NCBI GenBank assembly: GCA_028023455.1
Contig: JAQFVV010000515.1
Span: 126,001-190,000 of the forward strand
DNA length: 64,000 nucleotides
Source: Epiperipatus broadwayi
Taxonomy: Eukaryota; Onychophora; Udeonychophora; Euonychophora; Peripatidae
Direction of reading: 5' to 3'
Position numbers and translations under genes: made by a program. The notes below the pieces were generated by a model that was given only the letters and a program-made list of their open reading frames with translations, was not told the DNA's origin and did no database searches. Positions within the stretch are counted from its first letter, which is position 1. Each line of letters opens with the position of its first letter. Of this stretch, positions 1-12,145 are shown piece by piece.

Positions 1-1417
1 TCCATAAGTAATAAAAATATGTTTTTCTATCCTTGTTTCACTCTGTAGCTAATAAAAAAAAAAAATCGTAAATCACACCTCATTTTATATATAATATTGT
101 AATGCAATATGTATGTGTGTGTTAAAAATGTAAAAAGACAACTTCAGTTGAATTTTCATTTTCTAGCTGACATTTCACTGCTATTGGAAGACATTCTTTT
201 AAGATCAAATAATTGAAACTGACAACATTACAATAGTCAATTGCACGTTTCAGTTATTAGTATTATTTCTCTCATCAAAAGAAAACTTTAATTCTGTTAG
301 ATTTTAAAAAGTAGGATCCAGCGTTGTTGCGATGGGTAACCTAAGGTATTTTTATATGCTTTCCAGTCTAATGCATAAACAGTGCTGGGACCTGCCATCA
401 CTTCTAATAAGTTAAACTCTTTTAATTGAGTTCTTTTAAGTGGAAAAAAAAGACTTTTTAATTATCCATAGGTAACCAGATCTGCATTTAAAACTCGAGC
501 TGATTTTTGTTTTTAAAAAACTGAATCTAAAAGCTTGTAAGGAGAATTCCTCACGCAATGACTGCGAGTATTATATAAAAAGATATTCGCATGATTAATT
601 TGACAGATCTCGTCTCGAGTGATCAGAACTCTTAGTATCGAGTAGCTGAATCTTGAAGCTGTCGCAATCAGAAAAAATATTTTTAGTTCGAAAATCAAAA
701 CTTCATATATTGATTTCTGAAAAATTCAATCATCAATCGTAAGATGACTTTATTTTATCTCATAAAAAATGTCAGACATATTTTCTTTCTCTCTATGCAT
801 TTATACACATATGCTGTATATAAAAAAGATCTCACGGTGCAGAAGCAAATCTGACCCAAATAAAATAATTCCCGAGAGGCTTAGGATTTTTCTTTTAGAT
901 ATAGTTGGTCCATAGCTAATCCAGCTAACCATCCAATATTGATTGCTAAATGGATATCTAGTTACCCTTAATTAGAAGATAGCATATTTAGAAGGCTATT
1001 TTACCCTCTTTTTTGCTTTTGTTTATAAATATATTATCTTCTGGAGATTGAAAAAGAAAGCTTTTTATTAAGGTTTGTATCATTTTTAATTTTTGTTATA
1101 ACGTGCAGCCTCTATAGCCAACCTATCTAGCCATTTCAATTATTGATCAATAAAACGAATTCAAGAATAATACAAAATAAAAAAGCTGTTGAGTATCATC
1201 TTCTTCATTGTTTTTCTGACAAGTGATACAGTTAAAGCTTTTACATTGCATAAGACGACACTATTCACATATCATGTTGATGTCTTTGGTTCAAATCCAA
1301 ATTAAACTTGAAAAATCTTCAAACATTTCAATTCCTAGAATCGAACTCTATTGTTTGTTTATTTGTTTTTTTGAGAAACCCAATAACATTACATCTAAAA
1401 AAATTAAAATTAACTTC
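1..1417. other. AT-rich non-coding DNA
   Basis: No gene is recognised on either strand. Short open frames here are interrupted and lack family motifs. A patch around 490-680 has more CpG and more mixed composition than its surroundings, but it carries no motif I can name. A GGTTCAAATCC sequence near 1288 matches a tRNA B-box, but no tRNA fold surrounds it. Confidence 0.6.
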
Positions 1418-1419
1418 AA

Positions 1420-1500
<81 letters not shown>
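1418..1500. repeat. (AAT)n microsatellite
   Basis: About 26 uninterrupted AAT units. Open frames reported across it on both strands are pure Ile/Asn/Tyr translations of the repeat and are not genes. It directly abuts a short dispersed repeat that also sits beside the trinucleotide tract at 52.4-52.7 kb. Confidence 0.97.
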
Positions 1501-1501
<1 letters not shown>

Positions 1502-1575
1502 GAATGATTTATTGTTCCAGAGTTCATAAGAAGTTTGAGTGACCAAAGCGACAGCGCTGGGCTGCATTCAACAAT
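1501..1575 (+). repeat. Microsatellite-linked dispersed repeat, copy 1
   Basis: The segment contains AGTTCATAAGAAGTTTGAG. Nearly the same core recurs at 52710-52730 (+ strand, also directly after a trinucleotide microsatellite) and, inverted, near 54155-54175. The arrangement suggests the 3' part of a retroposed element whose tail is the microsatellite, or a microsatellite-seeding repeat. Family unknown. Confidence 0.5.
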
Positions 1576-2343
1576 CCTTAAATATTTCGTAGCTTTAGTT
1601 TAAACAGTCTTGATTATTGGGGTTGTCATTTTGATTAATCGTGCCTGATGAAAACTCTATAGGCATATTCTAATAACGAGAAATTAATAATGATGAAATA
1701 AAGAACTATTAATCCAAACCCTTGCATAAATGAGAACTATGACCATTCTTGTCCAATGGAAACTAGATAAGTTTAGAGGGCAATCAAAAATGTGAGGGAT
1801 GTAAGATAGAATGAGCAATGGTGATCTGAAGAAAACAGTCCTACTTCGATTAAGCAAAATTTTTTATAGTTTTCTGTCTATACTTTTATCCTTTGCAGAT
1901 TCTCCAAAATAGTTATAAAAGCTGTCTAGTGAATCAACATCAATGATTTATGGGGAAAAAAAGTCTTTCACTTGCATTGAATTTTTACATTCTGACTATA
2001 TATTAATTTTTTATTACTATTCTAATAAAAATAGGCAGCAACTTAGAAAAAACTCCATGAAACTTAATAAAAAATTTTACAATAATAAGTACAATATTAG
2101 ACTTATGATGAAAAGGGGAGAAAAAGATTAAAATATTTAGGTATGCTTCTAAAAAAAGAGTTTAATAGAGGAATACTTATAAAACAATATATTAAAAATA
2201 AAGAAAAAAAGAGGGATAATTGATATACACTCACACTAACCGTAGTCACAGAAATAGAAGCTTTGAGAGATTTTAAATTAAAAAATGATAAACTAATACA
2301 GAAGGATATATGCAAAAGTTAGAAGCTGAAAATGATTATATAG
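1576..2343. other. AT-rich non-coding DNA
   Basis: No supported gene. Purine-rich stretches near 2100-2220 generate short open frames that lack recognisable domains. Confidence 0.55.
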
Positions 2344-2351
2344 AGGTAGAC

Positions 2352-2719
2352 CAGTGGTTCTTAATCTTTGTAGATTGATCAATACATTTCACTTAATATT
2401 TTTATGTCAAACACTAACATACAAAAATTGAAAATTACAAAAACATTACTATGTCTTGACTACTTGAAAGTAACAAACATACAGTATATATTCAGGTCAT
2501 TAAACAACAACATATGTGCATCACACCATGTTACACAGAAACTGATCATGCTGCACACACGCAGTCACAGCATGTAGATGTAGCCAGTCACACAAAAAAT
2601 ATATGGCTACAATAGCACAGAAAGATCTATTATTATTTGTATAATTTTTTTTTCACAGAACCAATGAAGTGGATTCATGGAACACTGGTGTTCCATGGAA
2701 CATGCTTTAAGAACCACTG
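2352..2719. mobile_element. hAT-type non-autonomous transposon (MITE), about 368 bp
   Basis: The element starts with CAGTGGTTCTTAA and ends with the exact inverse TTAAGAACCACTG, giving 13-bp terminal inverted repeats of the CAGTGG type typical of hAT transposons. The flanking 8-mers are AGGTAGAC (2344-2351) and AGACAGAC (2720-2727). They agree at six of eight positions, as expected for an aged 8-bp target-site duplication. There is no transposase frame inside, so it must have moved using a hAT transposase encoded elsewhere. A GGTGTTCCATGGAACATG inner palindrome sits beside the right end, as in other hAT MITEs. Confidence 0.8.
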
Positions 2720-2727
2720 AGACAGAC

Positions 2728-3602
2728 TATTAAAAAGAAAAAATATGTAAAAAAAAACTTTAATAAAAAAGATGTAAATAATAAAAGAAGCAGTATAAAA
2801 TATGTATATAAAGATTAAAAAATGGATTTCATTGCCATACTTAATAGATGTGTTGAAATGATATAAATTCCTGATTTAATATACGTTTCACCTATTTTTC
2901 CCATAGCTCTATCTGTGCTGGATTTAAACCTCTCTGAGTACACACATATATATATATGTCAACACAGTTATATATGTATTATCACACATATATAAGTATA
3001 TAAACAACGGTAATATCATCGATTTACATATATATTATAGCATGTATATATTATTTAAAATCAAATCTTTTTTAAATTAAAGATTTTATTTTGTTAAATA
3101 AGTCAATATGTTATTTTATATCAGAAATCGCATATATGTGTTTGACATTCACGTACATATAATAAAATGTTATTTAAAAGTTTTTAATGAGTTTTAATTT
3201 TAAATTAAAGTGTAGAATATAAAAATCTCCCCACTAGCACAGCTGGGTCAATATAGCATGCGAGCAAGGTTTTAAATCTTATTTTGCAATAATATTTTTA
3301 CCAAAATGTATTTATAGTAAATAAAATTCATTGAGCTGGAACTATAGTATCGAGATAGCCTAAGTTAAATTTAAAAATACCTAGTTTAAATTTAAACAAA
3401 AGATGAAAACAATTTTATAAATTAAAACATAAGATAGTAAACAAGTGCTTAAGGATTTCCTAGCTGTAAATCCATCTTGTTGACAAAATATTGTAGGATC
3501 TGAAAATAGTATAAATACTCTAATTTTTTTGACACTCTTGTTCTTATTCTGTAAATTTTGAAAAGCATTGCTACCAGAATCCACACTCATTTTAACTTTG
3601 AC
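2728..3602. other. AT-rich non-coding DNA
   Basis: Contains short AT dinucleotide runs near 2945-2960 and 3015-3035. The minus-strand open frame at 3381-3590 has no recognisable motif and I do not support it as a gene. Confidence 0.55.
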
Positions 3603-3806
3603 ATGGTGGACTAAAAGCCCATAGATTGCTGCAGGAAGATAGTGATCTCAAAACCCATCCTATGTGCGTGCAACCATCATTAAGGAAATGCCAGCAACAG
3701 CCTACTGTATAAAAATTACACCTTAGACCATGCAACCTATCCAGAGAAGAATGCCACTATGTCTACCATCTGAAGTGCTTGAAGTACAAGCTGCAGTAAA
3801 GAAGAT
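3603..3806 (+). other. Exon-like patch of mixed base composition
   Basis: This block is clearly less AT-rich than its flanks. It has cysteine-bearing open stretches in two + frames (for example MCVQPSLRKCQQQPTV, then stop, then CNLSREECHYVYHLKCLK after a frame change) and a possible donor ATTG|GTAATA near 3810. No single frame stays open, so it could be a pseudogenised exon, a UTR or an unknown repeat. No function is assigned. Confidence 0.2.
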
Positions 3807-4544
3807 TGGTAATATTTTTTTAAAAAACTGCAGAGTTCTTAATCAATCTCCAATCTTCAAAACTATAATATTTAAGCTAGCTTATTTAATGTAATTGAAC
3901 ACTCACTCTTAATTCTTAAATTCTGTTTAAAGTAAATTGTTTATAGAATTAAATCTGTATAAATCTTGCCTGAATTCATCTTTATAATGTAAATTTTATT
4001 TCTCTAATCTATAATAACTGTAATCAGTTATTATCTAAATTTCTTTAATACTGCAATTATGCCTAAATTTATTGTTTTAAATCAACAATTTCAATTTAAT
4101 TTTTATACCTTATAATATGCCAAGTATTTCAAGACAGCAAGCATCGTAATTTTTAATAAACCTTTAAAGGAGAGATAATTTTTAAAATTTCCATTTTAAT
4201 ATTTTAGAAATACTACTTAGCAGATTGAATTGCTGTTCCAAGTTCCTATTATGTTAGATAATAACTGATCCATTACACGCTTGTTATTATCATTAATTTA
4301 TATTATATTTCTTTATGGTTTGCATAGTCATTTATGACTTTTTGTTTTCTTAGTTAGAAATTATATGCTAGCTGGAAATGATATTTAAAAGTATATTTAT
4401 TAATGTTTATTAAGGCAAGCAGATAGAAGCTATTTTTTTAGGTGCAATTAATTAATTATATATATACATATTTGTATTTTATTTATGTTTTGCGAGTGTG
4501 TCTTTACTAAAGAAACTTATACATTGCATCTTGTTTTCTTGTAG
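3807..4544. other. AT-rich non-coding DNA
   Basis: No gene or repeat recognised. It would be an intron if the two flanking exon-like patches belong to one transcript. Confidence 0.5.
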
Positions 4545-5185
4545 ATGAGTTTGCCATGGAGGCTGCTTCTGTCCACCTCACTTCAGTTATGGCTATCCTT
4601 TAGAACTGGAACCTGAACTAGATATGTTCATTTAATAGTAGTAAGCTGTCTAGTCTTTGAGCATTGAACATTTGATGCTGAAGTCCGTGAATAATTACTC
4701 ACTCGCACTGCAAACTTATGTTTAGTATTTTATTTAGTGCCATAGTATATATATTCCAATCTAAAAGTAACCAGTTCTTTTCCTCCTTCTTAATTAACTT
4801 TTCAGCATTAAACTGAAACTCTAATCTTTGGTTACAAGGTTGAATCTGTAATATCTTGAGCTTATTTGCTCACACTGTTAATACATATAACAAATTTCTT
4901 AGTGCTGTATCTGGTAATCGGCTCGATTGTATTATCAACTTGTAACATTGGCAAGCCAATGCAAAATAGGTTTGGCATATTAAATATTATAGGCATGATT
5001 TTAATAACTGCATAAACATGTATACATCTATTTTATATATTAAGATGAGATTTCTGTATTACTCTGGTCTCATCCGCTATGTAATGCCTGGGTACATTAT
5101 TTTCATATAGTTAACACTACATAATGTCAATTTTTTTTTGTTTAAATTATTTAATTATTTTAATAAACCTCTTTAAAATATAAAC
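4545..5185 (+). other. Candidate terminal exon and 3' UTR
   Basis: A good splice acceptor (pyrimidine-rich TGTTTTCTTGTAG) precedes ATGAGTTTGCCATGG, which opens a 22-codon frame beginning MSLPWRLLLSTSLQLW and ending at about 4613. About 550 bp of unique-looking sequence follows, up to AATAAA signals near 5162. The layout fits a last exon with a 3' UTR, possibly non-coding. No protein family is recognised and no upstream exon is proven. Confidence 0.2.
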
Positions 5186-5318
5186 TTGTTTCATGTCTGT
5201 TTGCTCACAATCCAAACCCAACCCCAATGACTCCTTAATGAATTTTATATGTTGAATATGCTTTATTTTAATTAAGTTAATTAGCTACTGAGTAGTCTAT
5301 TTTAACCCTTTAGTTAAG

Positions 5319-5824
5319 TTGTTAGTCCTTGCTTTGAGTCTCATGTTTCTCCCTGTTCGGAGCCAGCTCAGGGAAGAAATTGAGACCGAGTGTAAACTCA
5401 GAAATGTCATTCATAAAGTGTTAAATCATAAAGTATCGGTAAATGAGGATCTCACATCTCATTTCGGTCAGCTTTGGTGTATTTTGTCTGGATTTTTGAT
5501 TTTATTATGTGAATGTACAAATCTGACCATTACTGTATATACAGCACTATTTAGAAAAAAGTTTATTGATGATAATAAATTAGGATTAAAAAATAGTATA
5601 TCGTTAGGGAAAGGGATATAAAACGCTAAAAATAATGATATATTAAAAGTAAAGTAGGTATAATTAATAAAATTAATTTTGACCATTACAATATGGTTTG
5701 CCTAGATCAGTTAGAAAAAATTGCAATTGAAAGGGGTAAAGAACATAATAGAATGATAAGAAATGATACAAAATTAGGATCATATATTCATTTTTGGATA
5801 TACTTGTCACAGAAAGGCTTATGA
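5319..5824 (+). other. Unrecognised open frames
   Basis: A 100-codon frame (5319-5621) has a hydrophobic N-terminus (MLVLALSLMFLPVRSQ), a second hydrophobic stretch around residues 50-75 and an AT-rich, lysine-rich end. A 43-codon frame follows at 5693-5824 (MVCLDQLEKIAIERGKEHNR...). They lie in different frames separated by stops. They could be a decayed gene or chance frames; no domain is recognisable. Confidence 0.12.
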
Positions 5825-6445
5825 AAAGTGTATACAAGTAATAAAATTTATTAACAATTATAAAGAAAAAAGATGTTTTGGGAATTTGTATACTCAATAA
5901 AATATGATATAAACTTGATTAAAAGTCCAATGCAATTCTATGGAAAATGGTCATTATAATGATTGGAAACTTTAAAAGTGTATTTTAAATACCATTTGTG
6001 TAACATAAAATATAAATAATAAGTTTGTATATATTTACTGGTTGCAGAAAGGAGTTTGCTATTAACTGAAAGGAGACCCTTTGATATCTTTTGGAGGCCT
6101 TAAAGGAATCGAGCAGGGCAAATTTCTTAATATCCACTCCATACGTTCTTATCATTGCAGCTGAAATATTATGTAATTATTCATCTAGTATACGAAAATG
6201 GATGGGCTGCTCGCCAATACGCATTAGACAGCGTGGTGAGTTTATTGGCTTTTTACCTTTGAGTTTAAGATCAAAAAACACCATGGTCTTTCTTCTCAGT
6301 GCCTGATAAGGCAGAATGAATGTATGCATGAATGAAACCTTTTTTCTAATAGATATATACAATCATGATAGACAAAAATAAATCATGACCCTAAGTCCCA
6401 GGAGGCTGTAAAGTCACCAACCAAGGCAGCGGTTAGTGGCCGAAG
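5825..6445. other. Flank and possible 5' UTR of the LINE
   Basis: No gene is seen. The sequence from about 6060 on is noticeably less AT-rich and runs into the LINE endonuclease domain, so it may be the LINE 5' untranslated region. There is no second copy in this window to fix the 5' boundary. Confidence 0.3.
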
Positions 6446-6496
6446 GTGGAGGATGCTAAGAATCCCCTGATTGTGGTCTCAGGCTGCCATTTGATG

Positions 6497-7160
6497 ATGA
6501 CTTTTTATTTAGGTACTTACAACTGCAGATCCCTATCAAGTGAAGGAAGATTGCAAGAATTAGAAGAAGAACTGTCTTATATTAAATGGGACATTATTGG
6601 ACTTTGTGAAGTTAGAAGAAAAGGTGAAGAGACAATTGATGTAAAAAGTAGACATGTAATCTACTATAAAGGCACAACTATTGGAAATACAAGTGGAGAT
6701 TGATGGTGTATTGGATAGAGTGTCAAGATTAGTTATACAACTTAATAGCAATTACCAAATACAGATAATTCAGGTTTATGCCCAACAAGTTTTCATAGTG
6801 ATGAAGTAGTAGAAAATTTTTATATGGATGTACAAAAGGCTTTTGATCAGAGTAAACAACATTTTAAAAATTGTTATGGGAGACTTTAATGCTAGAATTG
6901 GTAAACAAATGAAAGATGAGAATCCTGTAGGTAATTTTGGTTATTGTAATAAAAATGAGAGAAGTCATAGACTTGTGGAGTTTGCAGAAAAAAAACAACT
7001 TTATATTATGAATTCCTTTTTTTTTTTAAAAAATGTTAAAAGGAAATGGACATGAAAGCCTCCAAATGAAGGTACAGCAGAATTATATTTTGAATAACAG
7101 AAAATATACATATTTCAAGATTGAAATGTTCTTAATAATTTTAACACAGGAAGTGATCAT
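6497..7160 (+). pseudogene. LINE endonuclease domain (EEP), frameshifted
   Basis: The first part, to 6703, reads LGTYNCRSLSSEGR, then IKWDIIGLCEVRRKGEE, the N-terminal beta-strand and catalytic Glu region of RTE endonucleases. After a frame change, DRVSRLVIQLNSNYQIQIIQ (about 6709-6775) continues the fold. MGDFNARIGK (about 6875-6910) supplies the catalytic Asp/Asn, and SDH at 7152-7160 gives the last catalytic motif. These pieces lie in different frames with stops between them, including a stop directly after SDH. The active-site residues are largely preserved while the frame is not, which indicates decay after insertion. In the intact family this enzyme nicks the target DNA to prime reverse transcription. 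Confidence 0.85.
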
Positions 7161-7768
7161 TGATTACTAAGATGTTAGGTACGTGTTAATGCAAAACTAG
7201 AGAGACAAAAATCAATAAGAAAAACAATATTTACAGTTGATATTCATAATCTTCAGAAACATTCTAATGAATTTAAATTAGAACTTACAAATTGGTTTCA
7301 AGTATTAATAGATTTTGAACATGATTCAGATTTGAATGAAATTAATATGAAAATAACTGATACACTTAAAAACTGCAACAAAGATAGTTGGTAGAAAGAA
7401 GCAGCAATTGACCAATAAAATTTCTACTGAAACTAGAGAATTTATGAAGAAGAGAAGGAATAGATATATAAAAATGATGCATTAAGAAGAATTAAATATT
7501 TACATTTTGTAAAATAGTGCAAAAAAAGTTGATAATTATATAAGAAAGTACAATTGTGAACTACAAGAAAAACTGTAAAAGAGAATAAAAGTCTCAAAAA
7601 TGTAAAACAACATTTTGGTATTGGCAGAAAATTTATACTTGCAATAAGCAAAAAAAAAAAAGGAATTATTACTAAAAAGAGATATGAAATCATGAAACGG
7701 GTAGACTTCTATCAAAAATTATATAGTAATAAATAACAAGTATCTACTATATTATCAAAGCTTCCAAA

Positions 7769-8583
7769 TTGCCCAGAATTTTACATGAAGAAGTGAGACA
7801 TGCAATTACATTTATGAAGAAAGGAAAAGCTCCAGGTAATGATGGAATTATAATTGATATAAAGTTATATACCAAATGTCTAAATGATAAAGATGTACCA
7901 GATGATTGGAGGAATGCAGTATTAATATTAATATTTAAAAAAGATGATAAAGAAGATATTAGAAATTACAGACGTATCAGTCTTTATTAGTTTTATACAA
8001 AATTTTTACCAAGATAATTACAATTCCTTTACAGAGAACATTGGATTTCTAACAATCAAGAAAACAAGCTGGATTTAAAAGAGATTTTAGTAAAGTAGAT
8101 CATCTCCAGGTATTGAGAGAAGCTATAGAAAGGACAAATGAATATGAGTTGCCATTATGCTTTGGATTTGTAGATTATGAAAAGACATTTGATTCTATAA
8201 ACATTTCTTCAGTGATTAAAGCATTGGATCATCAATGTATAGATCCAGGATATTGTCATATTTTAAAGAATATTTAGAAAAATGCAACAGCAACAATTAG
8301 ATTACATAATGATATTAGGAAAGTCAACATTGAAAAGGGTGTAAGACAGGGTGACTCCATATCTCCAAAACTTTTTACAACAGTGCTGCAAGAAGTATTT
8401 TATGGATTTAAATGGGTAGCTAAAGGGTTGAAAGTAAATGGAAATTATTTAAGTCATTTATATTTTGCAGATGATGTAATTGTTTTTGCAAATAATGCTT
8501 TAGAGCTGCAGGAAATGTTGCAGGATTTATCAGATGAAAGTAGAAAAATAGAACTAAAGACAAATGTTAAAAGACTAAAATAA
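7769..8583 (+). pseudogene. LINE reverse transcriptase domain, interrupted
   Basis: The frame opens with HEEVRHAITFMKKGKAPGND, the KAPGxDG motif that starts the LINE fingers domain, then VPDDWRNAVLILIFKKDD and a stop at 7988-7990. Further + frame pieces give QAGFKRDFSKVDHL, FGFVDYEKTFDS (motif A region, with Thr where Ala is usual) and GVRQGDSISPKLF (motif B). The FADD catalytic box is at 8464-8475. A stop after ILKNI near 8276 and the frame changes disable it. The active-site aspartates are still legible, so inactivation is by frame rather than by loss of the active site. Confidence 0.88.
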
Positions 8584-8607
8584 TATTCAAATAGGTTTTT
8601 TCAAAAT

Positions 8608-8974
8608 ATGAAAATAAAGATTGATTATGATGAGTTAGAAGAAGTTAACAGCTACAAGTACCTTGGTCAGCTTATTAATACAGATGGCAACATAATGAAT
8701 GAAATTAATCATAGAATTACTCTTGGTTGGAGTGCTTTTGGTAGAAATAACTTGATACTAAAAGGAAATATGCCTATGTGTGTTGAAAAGGAAGATTTTT
8801 AATATACGTGTTTTACCACTTCTTACTTATGGATCTGAGACTTGGACACTTAATAGAAGAGCAATACAGAGACTTCAGACCACTCAAAAAAGTATGGAGA
8901 GATGCATGTTAGGAGTAACAAAAAGAGAACCAAAATGCAATATATGGGTAAGAGAGACAAACAGATGTTACTGA
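8608..8974 (+). pseudogene. LINE RT C-terminal (thumb/connector) region
   Basis: Contains SYKYLGQLINTDG (the YLG motif after the RT) in the frame 8608-8802. A frame change leads to LPLLTYGSETWTLNRRAIQR and RCMLGVTKRE in 8780-8974. Both motifs are standard for the C-terminal third of RTE-type proteins. The two frames overlap, so a single indel near 8780-8800 separates them. The remaining sequence to 9152 is the 3' end and tail. Confidence 0.85.
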
Positions 8975-9179
8975 CTTCATTGAAAAAAATTAAAAACTGA
9001 AATGCAGTTGTGCTGGACATATTGATAGAAGAGATGATAATAGATGGACAATTGAAATCTTAAACAGCAGGGGTGATGTGGAGAAGATGGTTTGAACTTG
9101 GGGAGATCTTTATCCTGCAGTGGATTGATAATGGTTGATGATGATGATGATATATTCATTAATGTATCTTATTTTTAAT

Positions 9180-9330
9180 GTTATATTTTAATGATGACTA
9201 CTAGAGGGAGAATATTTTGTCATGTGATAATTACAAGAAGACATGTGTATGAGGTTCTATAAAAAATAAAAACTCGTTTGATGCTGTAAATAAACATTTT
9301 ATTTTACCTCAAGTCATTTATTATCGGATC
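9180..9330 (+). repeat. Possible solo-LTR fragment
   Basis: Immediately downstream of the LINE, a TATAAAAAATAAAAA sequence is followed by AATAAACATTTTATTTTACC. Close spacing of TATA-like and polyadenylation signals is typical of compact retroelement LTRs. No matching second LTR, primer-binding site or target duplication is seen in the window, so this is weak. Confidence 0.15.
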
Positions 9331-11835
9331 AATGTTTTATTTTCTATAATGAAGACAACTTTAGATACAATTTAAAACTTGAAAATTGGTCACCTGATAA
9401 GATATACATATATGTTAAATAATACCACTAACATTAAATTTTTTACACAATTTTTCTATATATTTTTTAGTTTCTCTTTTTATTTTGCTAAGAAATGAAC
9501 TCATCTTGAGTAATTTAATTCAATGTGATAAAGAATATGCTTTTTTAGATCTCCAAGAGAATTTCATAATCCATGTGTTGGAACTCAAAATTTCATTATA
9601 ATCTCTATTATTTCTAAATTTCTAAGCATGAGTTTTGATATAAGTTAGAGCATCTCTCTTCTATTATGAATTAAAACTTAGATTTACAGTAGCATAAGTT
9701 GAGCTACATACATTTAGTGCTCTGAATGAATCATTTAGAATTGAATCAATATTCCAAAATATAGTACATTAAAATTTCAAGATAGTTTTAATCATGAAAT
9801 TGAACTGAATTCTAAATTAAAACTTGGCTTTCAAAATAAATGTTTATATTTTACTGGTAAAAGTAGCCATATTTAATGTAATCATTGAATTATCAAACAT
9901 AGATCAAAACTAATGGATACAAGATTGTGATTTATCTGATGGTTCAGCTTAAGGTTTAATATAAGCCTGAAGATAATGCATATAAGGTTACGACACAAGT
10001 ATTTACAGAAATAGAGCTTCAACCTTCCCCATAATTTCTAAAGTCGTGTTCTTTAAAGATCAACAGCTCAAATATTCTGAAACTCTTATAAATCTTGATC
10101 CTGCTTTTACATTTGGCATTTTCCTTTCTACAAATTGTTGATCAGTATACATATTGCCCTTATTTATTAATAATTAGAGACAAAAGGTGGGAACTAGTTG
10201 GAGATACTAATGCTTGACAGATAGAGCAGTTAAATAGGACAAGAATTTTACTAGCAAAGAATGACCGGTAGGAAAAGAAAGAAGTAAGATAAGTGACTGG
10301 TATGAACTAGAAAAATATACAGTTTTAATTTTTCCCCCTTAATTTGCAATAATAAAAAGAGGGGAGTTACAAGATAAGGTCTCTTAAGTCCATGAATGCA
10401 ATGAACTACGTTTCCTCTACCAAGACATATCCTATTTGGCCAAAGCATAATTTTGTCTTTTATATTAATTAAACAATGATCAATTAATAATTTGTAATGA
10501 TAATCACATTGGGTACGTGATAAACTTGTATTCTGACCTCTCCTGATTATTTATGTGGTCTTTTGGATTTAATTTTTTATAATGTCCATAGTCTTTCACG
10601 GTCAATATTGAATTTTTTATACTGGCTATTTCCAGCCACTATCACGCTTGAGCCTATTTATTGTGAAACGATTGACAGATATCAGTTTAGAACTTCAGCA
10701 CTTCAGATATTAATATTTTGAACCTACCACTTTCTTATGTTTTAATCTATAAAAGAAAAGAACGCTGTACTGATGTGTATATAAGTATTACATTGTGTCA
10801 AAAAGACATGCGCAAATAAAAATGTTGTTCTTGCTATGTTCAATCTTTTTACGTAAATGAATCTTTTTTGATGCTGGATGTTTGATATACATGTGTGTGT
10901 GTATTTAAAAGAGTGTTTGTATAATTGCGTATATTAAAAAAAAATAATTCACATGACATAATGTCGAATGAGAATAATAAATGACATTTTAATAAAGTCC
11001 AATTTATTAAGATTGATGAAAAATCAGTAAGCAAGCGGAAAGAATTAACAGGTGTTAAAAACACTAATAAGCCATTTGAAAATAATGCATATATAAAAGC
11101 TTTCAAAAAAATATATTGGTTTATATATTATCTATAAAATTATATAATAAATAATATTTCTTCAATTAATTATTGATTTGATTTATAAATGACTTTTATT
11201 AGGATGTTGTAAAATTGAATTATGGTATTTCTCTGCCTTTACGAAATTTGGTTCCAGGCAATGTCACAGACACCATAATTAGAGGATAATAGTGAACTGT
11301 ATAACTTATCTAAGAGTAAATATCGTAATAGTGAACTGTATTACAATATATGCTATTCAAATACACAAACACACATATAGGTGTGTATACATATATTTAT
11401 ACATTTTGAGAACTTGTATAACACTCATATATATATACATATGTATATACAGCGTTTTGTCAGTCAAAGAGTAATAAAAGCAAGCAACGTGCACAAATAA
11501 TCAAAGTGTAGAAAATTAAATTTTCCTTATTAATTCCTTCTAGTTTTTATTTACTAATTTTTATAAATCACCGGTAAAATTAGGCATAGATTTTACTAAC
11601 TAACCTAGTATAAGATCACATAGCATTTAACTCTTGTATATAATGATCTTTTCTTAGGTATTTCTCAAATTATTTTTAAAACTCCGATAACAATTAACAA
11701 AGAATAGCCGACTTTACGGCATGTCGACAGCTTTCAATTCCATTTTTATAGAAGTCTGAAGCTTATTTAATTATACATTATTTAGACTATCTATCTTTTA
11801 TAATAACAAAAAAAAATATTGGTGTACGCTGTTTT
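9331..11835. other. AT-rich non-coding DNA
   Basis: No supported gene or RNA. Open frames are short and compositionally driven. TATATATACATATGTATAT-type low complexity lies near 11390-11450, and short CA/GT runs near 10900 and 11365. Confidence 0.55.
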
Positions 11836-11935
11836 GGACAGTGGTAGAATGTTAAATTCTGGAACCCATAATCAATGCACTCCAGACCAGGGACTGTCAC
11901 TTCATGTGCTTGAACTTTTTGTAAACTCATTGGAT
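11836..11935 (+). repeat. tRNA-derived SINE-like fragment
   Basis: GACAGTGGTAGAATGTTAAA resembles a tRNA D-arm/A-box region, and TTCTGGAACCCATAATC follows. The same wording (GTGGTAGA...TTCTGGAA) recurs inverted at about 63575-63620, and a related GCAGTGGTAAAATGG is inverted at 12146-12203. These look like scattered pieces of one tRNA-derived family. No tail or target duplication is visible. Confidence 0.3.
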
Positions 11936-12145
11936 ATAAACTATACAATTATTTGATTTTTATTTAAAATATATTATATTACTATGAAATGTTTTATGAT
12001 GTAATATATATATATATGCATATACACATCTAATCATTGAGTTTAGTTGCTTAGGAGTTATATGACATTCAGGCTTTAAAAACACTCAAATAACTTTATT
12101 GACTGAAATTGAGAAAGAAGTTCAGGACTGGAAATAATAGATCTT

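Larger units (their letters stand above)
6446..9152 (+). mobile_element. RTE-type LINE retrotransposon, decayed
   Basis: A non-LTR retrotransposon read on the + strand. In order it shows an apurinic-type (EEP) endonuclease, a reverse transcriptase with the FADD catalytic box, and a C-terminal region with YGSETWTL. It ends in TGATGATGATGAT at 9133-9152, a microsatellite-like tail usual for RTE elements. The reading frame is broken by several frameshifts and stops, so it is a dead copy. The order and motif wording match RTE elements, the family from which the CFDP2/BovB endonuclease domains derive. It inserts by target-primed reverse transcription; a relative could have supplied the enzyme for the SINEs in this window. 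The 5' end is uncertain. No flanking duplication was identified. Confidence 0.9.

Noticed and set aside
1223-1567. Open frames on both strands across 1223-1567
   Set aside because: Mostly poly-Ile and poly-Tyr translations of the AAT microsatellite.
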